NCBI GenBank assembly: GCA_016712625.1
Contig: JADJQQ010000020.1
Span: 1 to 62,574 of the forward strand
Reading direction: 5' to 3'
Source: Candidatus Competibacteraceae bacterium
Lineage (GTDB): Bacteria > Pseudomonadota > Gammaproteobacteria > Competibacterales > Competibacteraceae
DNA: 62,574 bases
This document shows, piece after piece, positions 40,673-50,054 of this stretch. The notes below the pieces were generated by a model. That model had not been told where the DNA came from. It saw nothing but the letters and a program-made list of their open reading frames with translations, and ran no database searches. The first letter of the stretch is position 1. Each line of letters opens with the position of its first letter. A program made the translations under genes and the position numbers.

Positions 40673-41977
40673 ATGATTCTAACATCCGGTTTGTTTAATT
40701 CTGGTCTTTTTGAAGGAGGTCTTTTTTCGACTCTATTTAGTTCAGGTTTTACTGCGTTATTTCACGGGCAAACAGCAGCAATAGAAAGATGGAAAGAAAT
40801 CTATGATGCGAGTAGATCGAATTCAATAACTATCCCCATGTTTGGTGATAGTCAAGAGACTACATCAGCAGGGGGGAAAGGCTACATACCGAGACTGAAT
40901 TACGAGTTAGCAAAAGCTAATTCATATAAAACAGGAACTGTGTATATACAACAGTTTTCAAGTTATGGTGGTTCCCCACCGGCTAACTATATGCTCAGAG
41001 GAACGGCGTTTGCTCAGACATCTAATCTAACCGGAGCATATGTCCCTCCCGCGTTTATTCCAAAGAAATTTAGCGACGCGATTTATTTATATGGCAGTAT
41101 TACGATGCTTCAGCATGACTGTATTGATGTCAGCTCAGAAGCACAAATCCCCGCTGGATTAGATTTGTTCGGTAAAGACCAGCCTTTTTATGTTGACGTT
41201 TGGGCAAGACAATATTCAGGTTCGCAAGAAATTTTATGGAAGTATAGTACGCAATCATCAAGCGCGCCTGGATTTTTTAATACTGTGATTTCATCAGGAA
41301 CAACTTCGTTAGGGCTTGATAACGCGGCTAATGCAATAATAAAAACAACATTAGGCCCGTTCACAAATCCTAATCCAACAACGAAGCCGTACAACGTAAT
41401 TAATCTAGCAGCAGCATCTCTAAACAATGGGGCTGATGTGCTAGCCGCGCAGTTCAGACGGCAGGTTGATCCGGGCGGAATAAACATCGTAGCGAGTTCC
41501 GCTGGTGGATACTTGGTGACAAGTTTTCTGGCAAACCACGCGAACTGCGGGCCGTATTTGTCAGAAGCCGCTGATACTACAGACGTAGTATTTATGCACT
41601 TTGGCGCTAATGATATTTACGGCGGCAAATCTGCTAGTACCGTAAAGGCTGATTACATTACTCTTATATCGGCTTTGCGCGGTGCTTCATTTTATAACAA
41701 CCCGTCTTTGTTTGTAGTCATTTTCACTGAAGCGCCTCGCATTAATGGAACAAGCGCACAAGACATACAGGCTGATTTATTGCCGGATAGTTTGAAAGAA
41801 ATAGCTGATTCTGATGCGAATGTCATGATTATTGACACTAAAGCCATGGTTGAATCAGCAGGATTTACAAGAGCGACTGGAGCTAATTATTTGGCAGATA
41901 ATGTGCATTATAATTCAGCCGGGGCGGTTTTAGTGGCTACTGTCGAAGCTGCGGCATTGGTATATGCAGCACGATAG
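40673..41977 (+). CDS. SGNH/GDSL-type esterase tail protein
   Basis: 434 residues. SGNH signatures are MFGDSQE (Ser about 60), GANDIYGG (Asn), and DNVHYNSAG near the end (Asp-x2-His). The N-terminus is a short GLF repeat (SGLFNSGLFEGGLFSTLFSS) that may attach to the virion. Lower GC than neighbouring tail genes. Phage SGNH enzymes deacetylate surface polysaccharides during adsorption, so it may set host range. Between 40616 and 40672 there is a short weak hairpin only. Confidence 0.78.
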   Translation: MILTSGLFNSGLFEGGLFSTLFSSGFTALFHGQTAAIERWKEIYDASRSNSITIPMFGDSQETTSAGGKGYIPRLNYELAKANSYKTGTVYIQQFSSYGGSPPANYMLRGTAFAQTSNLTGAYVPPAFIPKKFSDAIYLYGSITMLQHDCIDVSSEAQIPAGLDLFGKDQPFYVDVWARQYSGSQEILWKYSTQSSSAPGFFNTVISSGTTSLGLDNAANAIIKTTLGPFTNPNPTTKPYNVINLAAASLNNGADVLAAQFRRQVDPGGINIVASSAGGYLVTSFLANHANCGPYLSEAADTTDVVFMHFGANDIYGGKSASTVKADYITLISALRGASFYNNPSLFVVIFTEAPRINGTSAQDIQADLLPDSLKEIADSDANVMIIDTKAMVESAGFTRATGANYLADNVHYNSAGAVLVATVEAAALVYAAR

Positions 41978-42092
41978 AATGCTAGTCACTAGATACCTGT
42001 TGATTTCCCCACACGTCACGGTCGCGAATGGCGCGAAGGTTTGGAAGTGGGCTTAATGATTTATGTGTTTTTATCAGTCGAGAGGTAGCAAA

Positions 42093-42602
42093 ATGAAAAG
42101 TCGTAATGGTTTGAAATACGGGCTGATCGGACTAGCCATAACTCTGTTCTCCGGGTTGGCCAACGCTGCGGCGATGACGAATTACCTTGAAAACAAGTTG
42201 ATCGATGCGTTCCTGCGGGCGCAGTCGTACACGTTCCCGGCGACGCTCTACATAGGTCTGTACACGGTTTGTCCGACCGACAGTACGGCTGGCACGGAAG
42301 TCACTGGGGGTAGCTATGCGCGCGTAGCGGTCACATCCTCACTTGCGAATTGGGCGGGTACGCAGTCGGCGGGAAGCACGACGGCATCCAGCGGCACAGG
42401 AGGCACGACCAGCAACAACGCCACTATCACGTTCCCGACCGCGACCGCTGATTGGGGGACCCAGGTCTGTCTAGGCGTATCCGACGCGAGTACCAGTGGG
42501 AATCTATTGTTCTACGCCGCACTGACTGCTAGCCGCAATATCACCAATGGAAGTACGGCGTCGTTTGCCGCTGGGACGCTTACCTTCCAGATCGATGATT
42601 GA
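42093..42602 (+). CDS. Phage structural protein (NYLENKLIDA family)
   Basis: From ATG 42093 (GAGAGG site). After an N-terminal signal-like segment (GLIGLAITLFSGLANAAA) comes TNYLENKLIDAFLRAQSYTF and YIGLYTVCPTDSTAG, a common small tail or structural protein of proteobacterial phages, then Ser/Thr/Gly-rich strands. The usual family start is at the TNYLENK position (ATG 42174), which has no ribosome site here. Confidence 0.65.
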   Translation: MKSRNGLKYGLIGLAITLFSGLANAAAMTNYLENKLIDAFLRAQSYTFPATLYIGLYTVCPTDSTAGTEVTGGSYARVAVTSSLANWAGTQSAGSTTASSGTGGTTSNNATITFPTATADWGTQVCLGVSDASTSGNLLFYAALTASRNITNGSTASFAAGTLTFQIDD

Positions 42603-42623
42603 TAGGTGGTGTTGGGATAAGGC

Positions 42624-43810
42624 ATGGGCCTCATAGCCGGCTTCAAGGGCATCAACAACCGCGTCGATCCGACCGCGCTCGGGATGGAGTGGCAGATCGG
42701 GGCAGACAACGCGCTTTGCGATAACGCAAGGTATCTTGTCCAGCGGCCGGGTTATGCAGAGTTCGCCACGGGCGTCGCCGATGCCTTTGGGACGCGCGAT
42801 GGCCGACTGTTCTCGGTGTCCTCGACCGGTGTGCTCTATGAAGTCGCCGTTGATGGCGCCAGCCGGGCGCGGGCCACCGGGTTCAGCGGCGCTCCGTTCC
42901 AGTGGGCGGAGCTGGGGCCGGCCATTTTCGCGATGTCCGAGACGGCCAAGTGGTGCATCTACCCGGATCGCGTGGTGCCTTGGGGCGTACCCACGGCGGA
43001 TATCCCAACGTTGTCGGCGACTGCCGGCGATTTGGAACCCGGCACATATCTTGTGGCCTGTGCGTTGTTTGCCCAGGATGGACGAATGGGCGGAACGCTC
43101 GGGGTGGCTACCATCGAACTCGCTGCCGGGCAGGGTCTGGTGGTCACTAGCCCCGAAGTGGCCGGATACGATACGGTGGCCTACGTCAGCCCGCCTGACG
43201 GGGATATTGTGTATCAGGCCATGACGCTTTCCGGGGGTCTGGAACGCTCACCATTACCCCAGTGGAAGGCCCTGATCTTCGTACCTTCGACCTTTATCCG
43301 CCCCCGCAGGGTTCCATGATCGCTGCCCACGGAAACCGGATGTGCGTAGCCGTGTGGGAGCCTGAATATGATCGTTCGGTCATTTACTGGTCGAAGCCTG
43401 ACCAGCCGCACTTGTTCGATGTCGAGGCCGACCTTCAGCTCGTCGCCGGGCGCATCACTCTGTTGGCCCAGGCGGGGGGCGCGCTGGTAATCGGGACCGA
43501 TCGGTTGATCGCGGCCTACGGCCCACCGCTACAGCAGATCGCCGAGTATGGCGCGCTCCCGGATACCGTGGATTGGTATCAAGATGGCCGACTGGTGTTC
43601 GGTACGGATCGGGGAACGTGCCGGTTCCCGCCGTTCGAGAACCTCACGGAAGCCGCCCTGACCCCGGACACCAGAAGCTACTCCACCGGCGCGATCCTCC
43701 ATCACCAAGGCACCTCCTACCATCTGACCGTGATGCGAGGCGCCATTCGCCAGCGCTCTCCGCTAGCCCCGTACATCCCGCCCACTGTAGTCATCGATAC
43801 AGGGGCTTGA
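42624..43810 (+). CDS. Tail protein, split by a homopolymer frameshift
   Basis: The first frame (MGLIAGFKGINNRVDPTALG) runs to 43319; the second resumes GPDLRTFDLYPPPQGSMIAA to 43810. In the -1 frame from the GGGGG run at about 43223 the text is GTLTITPVEGPDLRTFDLYP, a natural join, so one G is probably missing. The restored protein is about 395 residues. The N-terminal FKGINN-x-VDPT is typical of phage tail-tip or stabilisation proteins; the rest is beta-propeller-like. Confidence 0.65.
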
Positions 43811-46230
43811 TGTTCATGCGCTCCTCCATGATTGAATGGCTTACCTTAGACGGGACACCTAATCCTGTCTGGGTTGCGTGGGCTAGAAATAAAGCGCGTG
43901 CTCTATATGACATGGGAGTTGTTCAAAAACAATATATTATGGCTGATGGTACGTCCATCCACATTCAATTTGTTGAGGAGATGGGTTATATAAAGATCGT
44001 AGGCGGTCTATCTACGTTCCACCATTTTCTTTTTTATGAAAAATCTTTTAATGGTGGACAATGGCCTTTCGGGTATTGGACTTTATATAAAGAAAACGAA
44101 CAACCACAAACACTCGTTAAATCGCTTCCGTATATTATTGGAGAGCCTGAAGAGTTACCAATGGATTGGCCGGTGCAGGTTAATTCAATAACACAACAGA
44201 AGTTTAAGTATACAAAAGACGAATCAGATAATGAATATAGTATCCCAGATGAGGTTATAGTAGAAACCGGAAAGAATACGCGATATGGAAACCAGTATAG
44301 AACGATAGGGGAAAATGTTTATTCTTGGTGGCATTCTGGGTCTGGCGATCTTCCAGTTATTGAATATGAGCTTCTCGCAGATTTTATAGTTAAAAACTTA
44401 AAGTATTATCCAGCCTATATAGTAGAGTTTAATATAGGCTACGCATATATGACGGAACAGGCAGGTTTTATACAAAAAGTACCAGTCAATCTATATAAGA
44501 ATGGTAAGGATTTTTTATCGTTAGGAGAACCTGGAGGAGCTTTAATATGTGACGTAATACAGCATAAAAATAAAGACTTACTAATTCTATTGTCTTCTTA
44601 TAATTCAATTTGGATGATACGCTATCGAAAAGATGGCGATGTCCCACAAAAAACTTTAGGAACTATTATACTCGGAGAAGTATTAGCTGGATGGCCATGG
44701 CGCTTTTCCACAGACGCAACAAAGTGCGGCGGGTTGATCTATCTGAGAGATGTAAATGATCTTTCAACCATGCACTTAGTTGAATTTTCCATAGAAGAAA
44801 ACGACGGTGAGTATAGCTGGGAGGAGATCAGTCGCCAATCCTACGTAAGCACTTACGATGATGTAAAAACAACGTCACCTATCAATGAAAATGTTGTTAC
44901 ACCGAATCCAGGTGGGTATCTTTTCTGGAATGTAAGGCATACTAAAACTGGAACTAGGGTCGAACAAAATACTGATATTACATTTTCAGCTCCCATAGGA
45001 GCAAATTATTCGGAGGATAATGAATTAATTGTCGCTACTTTACAAAGAACAGTTCATTATCACTATAAGGCTGATACCTCGACAGGAAATGATTTAAACG
45101 AGTGGGCAAAATATTATTCTCCTGGAGCGCCGATTGTTGGCTATTGGACGATTAGTAGAAAAGAAAATTACTCTTACTCTAATAATTCAGAAGTTTTGTT
45201 AGAAAGATCGTATCAGTCTACTATTCAGCTCCCACATAAATCTGTTTTAGTAGAACAATTAGATTTTGATAGAAGCTATCAACAGTTTACATACTATAAT
45301 TATTATGAGGATGGTGGTTTATATGACGTAACCTATGGGGTTACGGGCGGCGGGTCAACTTATTTATCCTATGCACACAAAACCGGGTATTATGATGGGA
45401 ATAATAGGTTTGGGAAAACTTCCAGTGAGTCTGTGATCGGGTTTGAGTTTCAATTACGTTATCTGGATGTAGCTCGTTCAGTATTAGTGTGGAATAAAAT
45501 AAACTACGATATACGTAGAGAAGGGGATGACTATAAGGAATGGGGCACGCGAGACCATAGTGACACTATATATGTTGATTATCTTCAACCAACGCAAAGC
45601 ATTACGACAACGCAGGTTAGGACGCAATTTGCTACATCAGTAAGACCTGATTTGCCATACACGTTTAACTATTTAACAGAACATGACTCAGTAGATCATA
45701 CTATAGATTCGTTTAATTCGGTCAATACGTTTGCATCGACGGATTTATTAGACTTGACTGAAACACACCCAAATAATACTTATGCGTGGTCTAAAGATTT
45801 AGATACCCTGGCTGAAACTGGTAACTATGCCGCAGCTAGCGTTGACCCCCAGGTTGGGCCTAGCTCCCCAATAAATTCATTAGGATATAGTTATCCAGGT
45901 GGGAACGGATCGATAACTATCACTTATGCTATTCCTAGTGTATCTGATTTTATGTTTTCTCCTTTCTTGGCCTCGCCGTCAACGGTGGTTGAGCCGGGGC
46001 TGGCTATATATGGAAATGACGGGTATTTTAGTAATCTCTTTAAAAAGAAAACTAAAGCCCTAAATATGGCTGTGAATGATGCTGGATATTTTGTTTCTTT
46101 GCAATGGACGTATAACGCTGGTGCCGTGGAGGCTGCTGACATTCATAGGAGTGTTTTTTATTCCTATCTACCTGAAGTAAACACGTTAGATATTGACCCA
46201 CTATCTCTGTATCCGATTGGATTTTTCTAG
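43810..46230 (+). CDS. Large AT-rich tail-region protein, 806 aa
   Basis: From ATG 43810 (MFMRSSMIEWLTLDGTPNPV), overlapping the previous stop. Tyr/Asn/Thr-rich and strand-rich, with no recognisable catalytic motif. Codon use is markedly AT-rich (TAT, AAT, ATA) between GC-rich tail genes, suggesting acquisition from a different background. Position between tail genes suggests a fibre or tail accessory protein. Confidence 0.55.
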   Translation: MFMRSSMIEWLTLDGTPNPVWVAWARNKARALYDMGVVQKQYIMADGTSIHIQFVEEMGYIKIVGGLSTFHHFLFYEKSFNGGQWPFGYWTLYKENEQPQTLVKSLPYIIGEPEELPMDWPVQVNSITQQKFKYTKDESDNEYSIPDEVIVETGKNTRYGNQYRTIGENVYSWWHSGSGDLPVIEYELLADFIVKNLKYYPAYIVEFNIGYAYMTEQAGFIQKVPVNLYKNGKDFLSLGEPGGALICDVIQHKNKDLLILLSSYNSIWMIRYRKDGDVPQKTLGTIILGEVLAGWPWRFSTDATKCGGLIYLRDVNDLSTMHLVEFSIEENDGEYSWEEISRQSYVSTYDDVKTTSPINENVVTPNPGGYLFWNVRHTKTGTRVEQNTDITFSAPIGANYSEDNELIVATLQRTVHYHYKADTSTGNDLNEWAKYYSPGAPIVGYWTISRKENYSYSNNSEVLLERSYQSTIQLPHKSVLVEQLDFDRSYQQFTYYNYYEDGGLYDVTYGVTGGGSTYLSYAHKTGYYDGNNRFGKTSSESVIGFEFQLRYLDVARSVLVWNKINYDIRREGDDYKEWGTRDHSDTIYVDYLQPTQSITTTQVRTQFATSVRPDLPYTFNYLTEHDSVDHTIDSFNSVNTFASTDLLDLTETHPNNTYAWSKDLDTLAETGNYAAASVDPQVGPSSPINSLGYSYPGGNGSITITYAIPSVSDFMFSPFLASPSTVVEPGLAIYGNDGYFSNLFKKKTKALNMAVNDAGYFVSLQWTYNAGAVEAADIHRSVFYSYLPEVNTLDIDPLSLYPIGFF

Positions 46231-46239
46231 GAGGCTGTT

Positions 46240-46680
46240 ATGGCTGGTATTGAATTAGTTGCGAGCCCTGGAGAAATCTCCAGTGGTACTTCCGCTAAAA
46301 CTGTTTTGCAAATTACCGCGCCGACCAATCAGCGGCTAAAAATTAAGGCGTGGGGGTTAATGTGCAAGGGGATTGCTGCAACTGACGCACCATTGCGAGT
46401 TCGGTTGCTGCGGCAAACAACATCTGGCACCATGACTTCGCTGACACTGATCAAACGCAACATTGCGACAGAAACCATTCAAAGTACCGCATCACACACG
46501 GCTACGGCGGAACCGACTGCCGGAGATGTGCTAGCGGTTCGAGAAGTCCACCCACAAAGCGGGTATTACGAGTCGTTTCTCGGAAATGAAATCTCAGTAC
46601 CTGGCGGAGGTCGAGTAGGCATAGAGGTTTTGGCTGGTGTGAGCATTTCCGTTGTCCCAGAACTCGTGTTTGAGGAATAA
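46240..46680 (+). CDS. Small beta-rich structural protein, 146 aa
   Basis: MAGIELVASPGEISSGTSAK, then VLQITAPTNQRLKIKAWGLM and GGGRVGIEVLAGVSISVVPE. Small beta-sandwich proteins of this style occur beside tail genes in many phages. GGAGG ribosome site. Tail or fibre-attachment role inferred. Confidence 0.55.
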   Translation: MAGIELVASPGEISSGTSAKTVLQITAPTNQRLKIKAWGLMCKGIAATDAPLRVRLLRQTTSGTMTSLTLIKRNIATETIQSTASHTATAEPTAGDVLAVREVHPQSGYYESFLGNEISVPGGGRVGIEVLAGVSISVVPELVFEE

Positions 46681-46683
46681 GTT

Positions 46684-47748
46684 GTGCCTACCGGGATTGT
46701 CAGGGTTATTGACCGGCCTACCCCGTCTTGGAAGCATCAAACGCCGTTTGTATATCTTCCAGTCCCGCACCCGGTCATTCCTACTTCAGCAGATTTAGAG
46801 GGTAACGCCTTAGGGGTCTCTACTGCTTCTGGCAGTTTAGGCAGTCAAATTGAGACTTCCGCAGCGGCCTCGATGGCACCTACCGCCACAGGCGCACTGG
46901 ATGTTTTGACAGCCATTGCTGGCGCCGCTAATGCGCTGGCGTCTGCGTCTGCGTCATTGCAACAAAGTACAGCTCTTTCCGGCGACGCAGTTAATATCTC
47001 GTCGGCAGCAGCCAACATGACGATGGCGTTGGAGTTATTGGGAACTGCGGCAGCGCAAGCGGCAGCCAGCGGCCAGTTATCCAGCGTTTCCAATCTAGCC
47101 AGCGCCGCTCAAGCCGTGGCCACGGTGGCTGGCGCGCTCGATCAAGCGTTGGCTGTTGCCGGGCTCGCAAGTTCGGTGGCGGCGGCAGCCGGCAACCTCT
47201 CGAATACCATCGCCATGCAAGGCACGGCGACGGCTCAAGCATCCGCCACCGGATCGCTCAGCAAAGCAGAGACCATCACCGGTGGGCTTGTGTACGCGGT
47301 GAACCTGACCACCGGTGCCGTGACCACGCTCTCAAACTTCTATTTCGAGCGGTTGGTCCGGGCGCACGGCCGAACGTATGGCCTGTTGGCGGGAACGCTG
47401 TACCGGATCGAGGGAACCGTCGATCCGGGGGATACACCAATTGCGGTCACGATCCGTACCGGGGCCACGTCCCAGGATAAGGATGTCCTCCAACGGCTCG
47501 ATAAAGTGTACCTGCGGGCGCGTGAGCGTGCCGGTATCACGATGACGCCAATATACGATGAAGTGCAAGGGCGGACCCATTACCCGAAGCCTGGTATCCG
47601 TAACGGTATGATCGTCCATCGCACGAACATCGGACTGAACAACCAATGGCATACCCTCGGGTTGCAGATCACCAACATTGATGGCGGCGCCCTGGATGTC
47701 GGTGGCCTTGAGGTTCTGACCGCGCCGTTGACACGCAGAATCCCATAG
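46684..47748 (+). CDS. Ala-rich repeat tail protein, 354 aa
   Basis: GTG start (PTGIVRVIDRPTPSWKHQTP) after GAGGAA. Residues of about 40-200 repeat a degenerate Ala/Ser/Gly unit around (A/S)-x-A-T-G-x-L, forming a low-complexity stalk. The C-terminal 150 residues are globular (RTYGLLAGTLYRIEGTVDPG). A fibre or spacer protein with a head domain is likely. Confidence 0.55.
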   Translation: MPTGIVRVIDRPTPSWKHQTPFVYLPVPHPVIPTSADLEGNALGVSTASGSLGSQIETSAAASMAPTATGALDVLTAIAGAANALASASASLQQSTALSGDAVNISSAAANMTMALELLGTAAAQAAASGQLSSVSNLASAAQAVATVAGALDQALAVAGLASSVAAAAGNLSNTIAMQGTATAQASATGSLSKAETITGGLVYAVNLTTGAVTTLSNFYFERLVRAHGRTYGLLAGTLYRIEGTVDPGDTPIAVTIRTGATSQDKDVLQRLDKVYLRARERAGITMTPIYDEVQGRTHYPKPGIRNGMIVHRTNIGLNNQWHTLGLQITNIDGGALDVGGLEVLTAPLTRRIP

Positions 47749-47757
47749 AGGTCCGTC

Positions 47758-49671
47758 ATGGCGCTTTCAGCCGATCAAGTCGCTTCCGAAATCCAAAACA
47801 CCATGTCGTTCGCCCGTTCCGAGGCGAATATCCTGATTTCTTCCGCCATGACCCTGACTGCCACCGCAGCCGGTCATTTGAACCTATACACCCCAGACTA
47901 TCCATCGGAGACGATCACCATTGCAGATAGCGGGTACAGTCTGGGGTCTGGGTTCGCCCCCGAAGAGAAGCCGGCGACGTTCCCGACGATTCGCACCCCC
48001 CAGGAAATCCCGATGGGTGCGCTGGGCGATCTATCGACCATCGATCTCACCTTCGACGAAGAGGCGCCGACGCTTGACCTGCCGGCGTTCTCGTACTCGA
48101 CCCCGGACCCGTTGACCCCGTTTGCGAAGACGGCCCCGGACGTGGACGATAGTATCGACATCCCCGACTCTCCGACCTTCGATTACCCGGACCTACCGAC
48201 GCTGCTGGACCTACGCACCGACATCGAACTCAATCAGTTGGTCGTTCCGCCGCATAGCTTTACACAGCCCAGCTACAACAACCTCCTGTCCGACGATTTC
48301 ATCTCGTTGTTTGAGACTGGCAACACCAAGTTGCCGAATTACGACCAGTACGGTACGGAATTGGTCAATCGTTTCTATCCAGGCGTGCAGGCCGCGCTCC
48401 AACAATTGATAGATCGGGCCACCGGGGTTTTGGGTGGTTCGCAGACCGCGTTGACTGAGGCCCACGACTCGCGCTACTACGACGCCCTACGCTCCAAGAT
48501 CGCCCTTGAGACCGCCAAGGCCGAACAGGCGCTCGATCAAGAGACCACCGCCGCTGGCTGGTCGCTCCCCGGTGCGGCTCGTATCGCCGGCGCCCGTCGC
48601 ATCCAGCAAGAAGGATCTCGCGCCCTGAGCAACGCGGCACTAGAGGTCTACGTCAAGCGCGCGGATCGCGAGTTGCAGCACCTCCAGTTCATCATGCAAG
48701 TGGTCCCCGCCCTGCAATCGGCGGCTGTCGCCCTGTTCGGCCAAGCCTGGTCGATGCAGATGCAGGCGTTCGACGCGGCGCTCCGGTTCGGCGACACGGC
48801 GATGAAGTTCGCCACCGCCGTTTACGCGCTCAAGCAACGGGACTTCGAGCTGGAACAAGGGTTGCTGGAAAGCCAAATCCGCATCTTCGAGGCCCTGCTG
48901 AAAGCCGAACTAGCCAAGGCCGAGATCACCAAGGCCGAACTAGAAGTCGAGAAGCTGAAGTCGGACCTGAACGGCGACTTGATTGCCCGGTACACCGCGC
49001 AACTCCAAGGTCAGGAGACCAAGGCCAAGGTCTTTGCCGCGCAGATCGACGCACTACGGCTCACCATCGAGGCCCGTAAGCTCCCCCTGGACGTGTTCGA
49101 CTCTGAAATCAAGGCGTTCTCGGCGCTCGCGACGGCCAAGAAAGACGAGTACGCGCTCTTGGAAGCGCAAATTTCCGGCGACGAGGCCAAGACCCGTGGG
49201 CAGTTGGCCAAGGTCGATGTCTACAAGACTCAGGCTGATGTATTCGGCACTCGGGTCTCGGCCCAAGCAAAGAAGATCGAAGGGCAGAGTCAGCGCAACC
49301 AACAAATCCTGGAAGAATTTCGTACTCGGGTACAAGCGGAGGTGCAATACTCGCAAATCGATGGAGAGATCGCCCGGAACGCCCTCGACGCCTACAAGGC
49401 CCAGGCGCAAGTCTTTCTGGCGGAGACGGAAGCAAATCTGTCGGCAGCGAAGTTCGACTTCCAGAAGAAGGTCGAGGATGCTCGGTTGAAGATGGAATCG
49501 ACCCGGTTGGCGTTCGAGCGGCAGTTCCGAGCACTAGAACTAGAGATGACTCGCGTCAAAGCCACAGCGGACATTACGATGTCTGGCGCTGATTTACATG
49601 GCCGGATCGGCATGAGCGCAATCTCGACCATGAACACCATGGCGAATTTGTCGGCAAGCACGGTTTCATAA
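47758..49671 (+). CDS. Long coiled-coil tail protein, 637 aa
   Basis: The N-terminal 160 residues are Asp/Pro-rich (MALSADQVASEIQNTMSFAR; TLDLPAFSYSTPDPLTPFAK). Residues of about 200-620 are almost continuous coiled coil (for example EALLKAELAKAEITKAELEV). It probably forms a tail tube or fibre scaffold, or is an ejected internal protein. It is the last gene of the rightward operon. Confidence 0.55.
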   Translation: MALSADQVASEIQNTMSFARSEANILISSAMTLTATAAGHLNLYTPDYPSETITIADSGYSLGSGFAPEEKPATFPTIRTPQEIPMGALGDLSTIDLTFDEEAPTLDLPAFSYSTPDPLTPFAKTAPDVDDSIDIPDSPTFDYPDLPTLLDLRTDIELNQLVVPPHSFTQPSYNNLLSDDFISLFETGNTKLPNYDQYGTELVNRFYPGVQAALQQLIDRATGVLGGSQTALTEAHDSRYYDALRSKIALETAKAEQALDQETTAAGWSLPGAARIAGARRIQQEGSRALSNAALEVYVKRADRELQHLQFIMQVVPALQSAAVALFGQAWSMQMQAFDAALRFGDTAMKFATAVYALKQRDFELEQGLLESQIRIFEALLKAELAKAEITKAELEVEKLKSDLNGDLIARYTAQLQGQETKAKVFAAQIDALRLTIEARKLPLDVFDSEIKAFSALATAKKDEYALLEAQISGDEAKTRGQLAKVDVYKTQADVFGTRVSAQAKKIEGQSQRNQQILEEFRTRVQAEVQYSQIDGEIARNALDAYKAQAQVFLAETEANLSAAKFDFQKKVEDARLKMESTRLAFERQFRALELEMTRVKATADITMSGADLHGRIGMSAISTMNTMANLSASTVS

Positions 49672-49676
49672 AACCG

Positions 49677-49816
49677 CATTGCAGGGGCGAACGGCCGTAT
49701 CGGCATCGCCGGTCGGCCTCATCGTCTCGCTCGCCCTTTCGGACTGTGGCCAATTCTTCCCGCCTGTTCCCGGACCACGCTATTACGTGGCATAGTCCAC
49801 TCACCCCTGCAATGCA
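49677..49816. other. Structured intergenic element closed by a 12-bp stem
   Basis: GCATTGCAGGGG at 49677-49688 pairs exactly with CCCCTGCAATGC at 49805-49816, enclosing about 116 bases with further GC hairpins (for example CCACG-CTATTA-CGTGG). It lies between convergent operons without coding potential. It may be a bidirectional terminator or a small structured RNA; no known class is recognised. Confidence 0.5.
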
Positions 49817-49858
49817 GTCTTGTCCATGCAAAGGAAAGTAATAAAATTTCTCAGCTTT

Positions 49859-50014
49859 TTACTGAAGACGTTTTGCATCTTCCTGAAGACGTTTTACCTC
49901 AGCATCTAGGATAGCTTTATCGATCAGCATCTTATATCTAAATGCTTCTGCGTAAGCGGTGGTCGCTGCCATATACGATTCAATCTTTGCTTTATAAACA
50001 TCAAACTGGTTCAT
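49859..50014 (-). CDS. Small coiled-coil protein, 51 aa
   Basis: Starts at 50014 with MNQFDVYKAKIESYMAATTA after AAAGGG and ends DAEVKRLQEDAKRLQ. AT-rich, helical. It is the last minus-strand gene before the convergent tail operon; no family. Confidence 0.6.
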   Translation of the reverse strand: MNQFDVYKAKIESYMAATTAYAEAFRYKMLIDKAILDAEVKRLQEDAKRLQ

Positions 50015-50054
50015 GCGGATGCCCTTTTGAATTCTGTCTTATCCAAAGAATACA

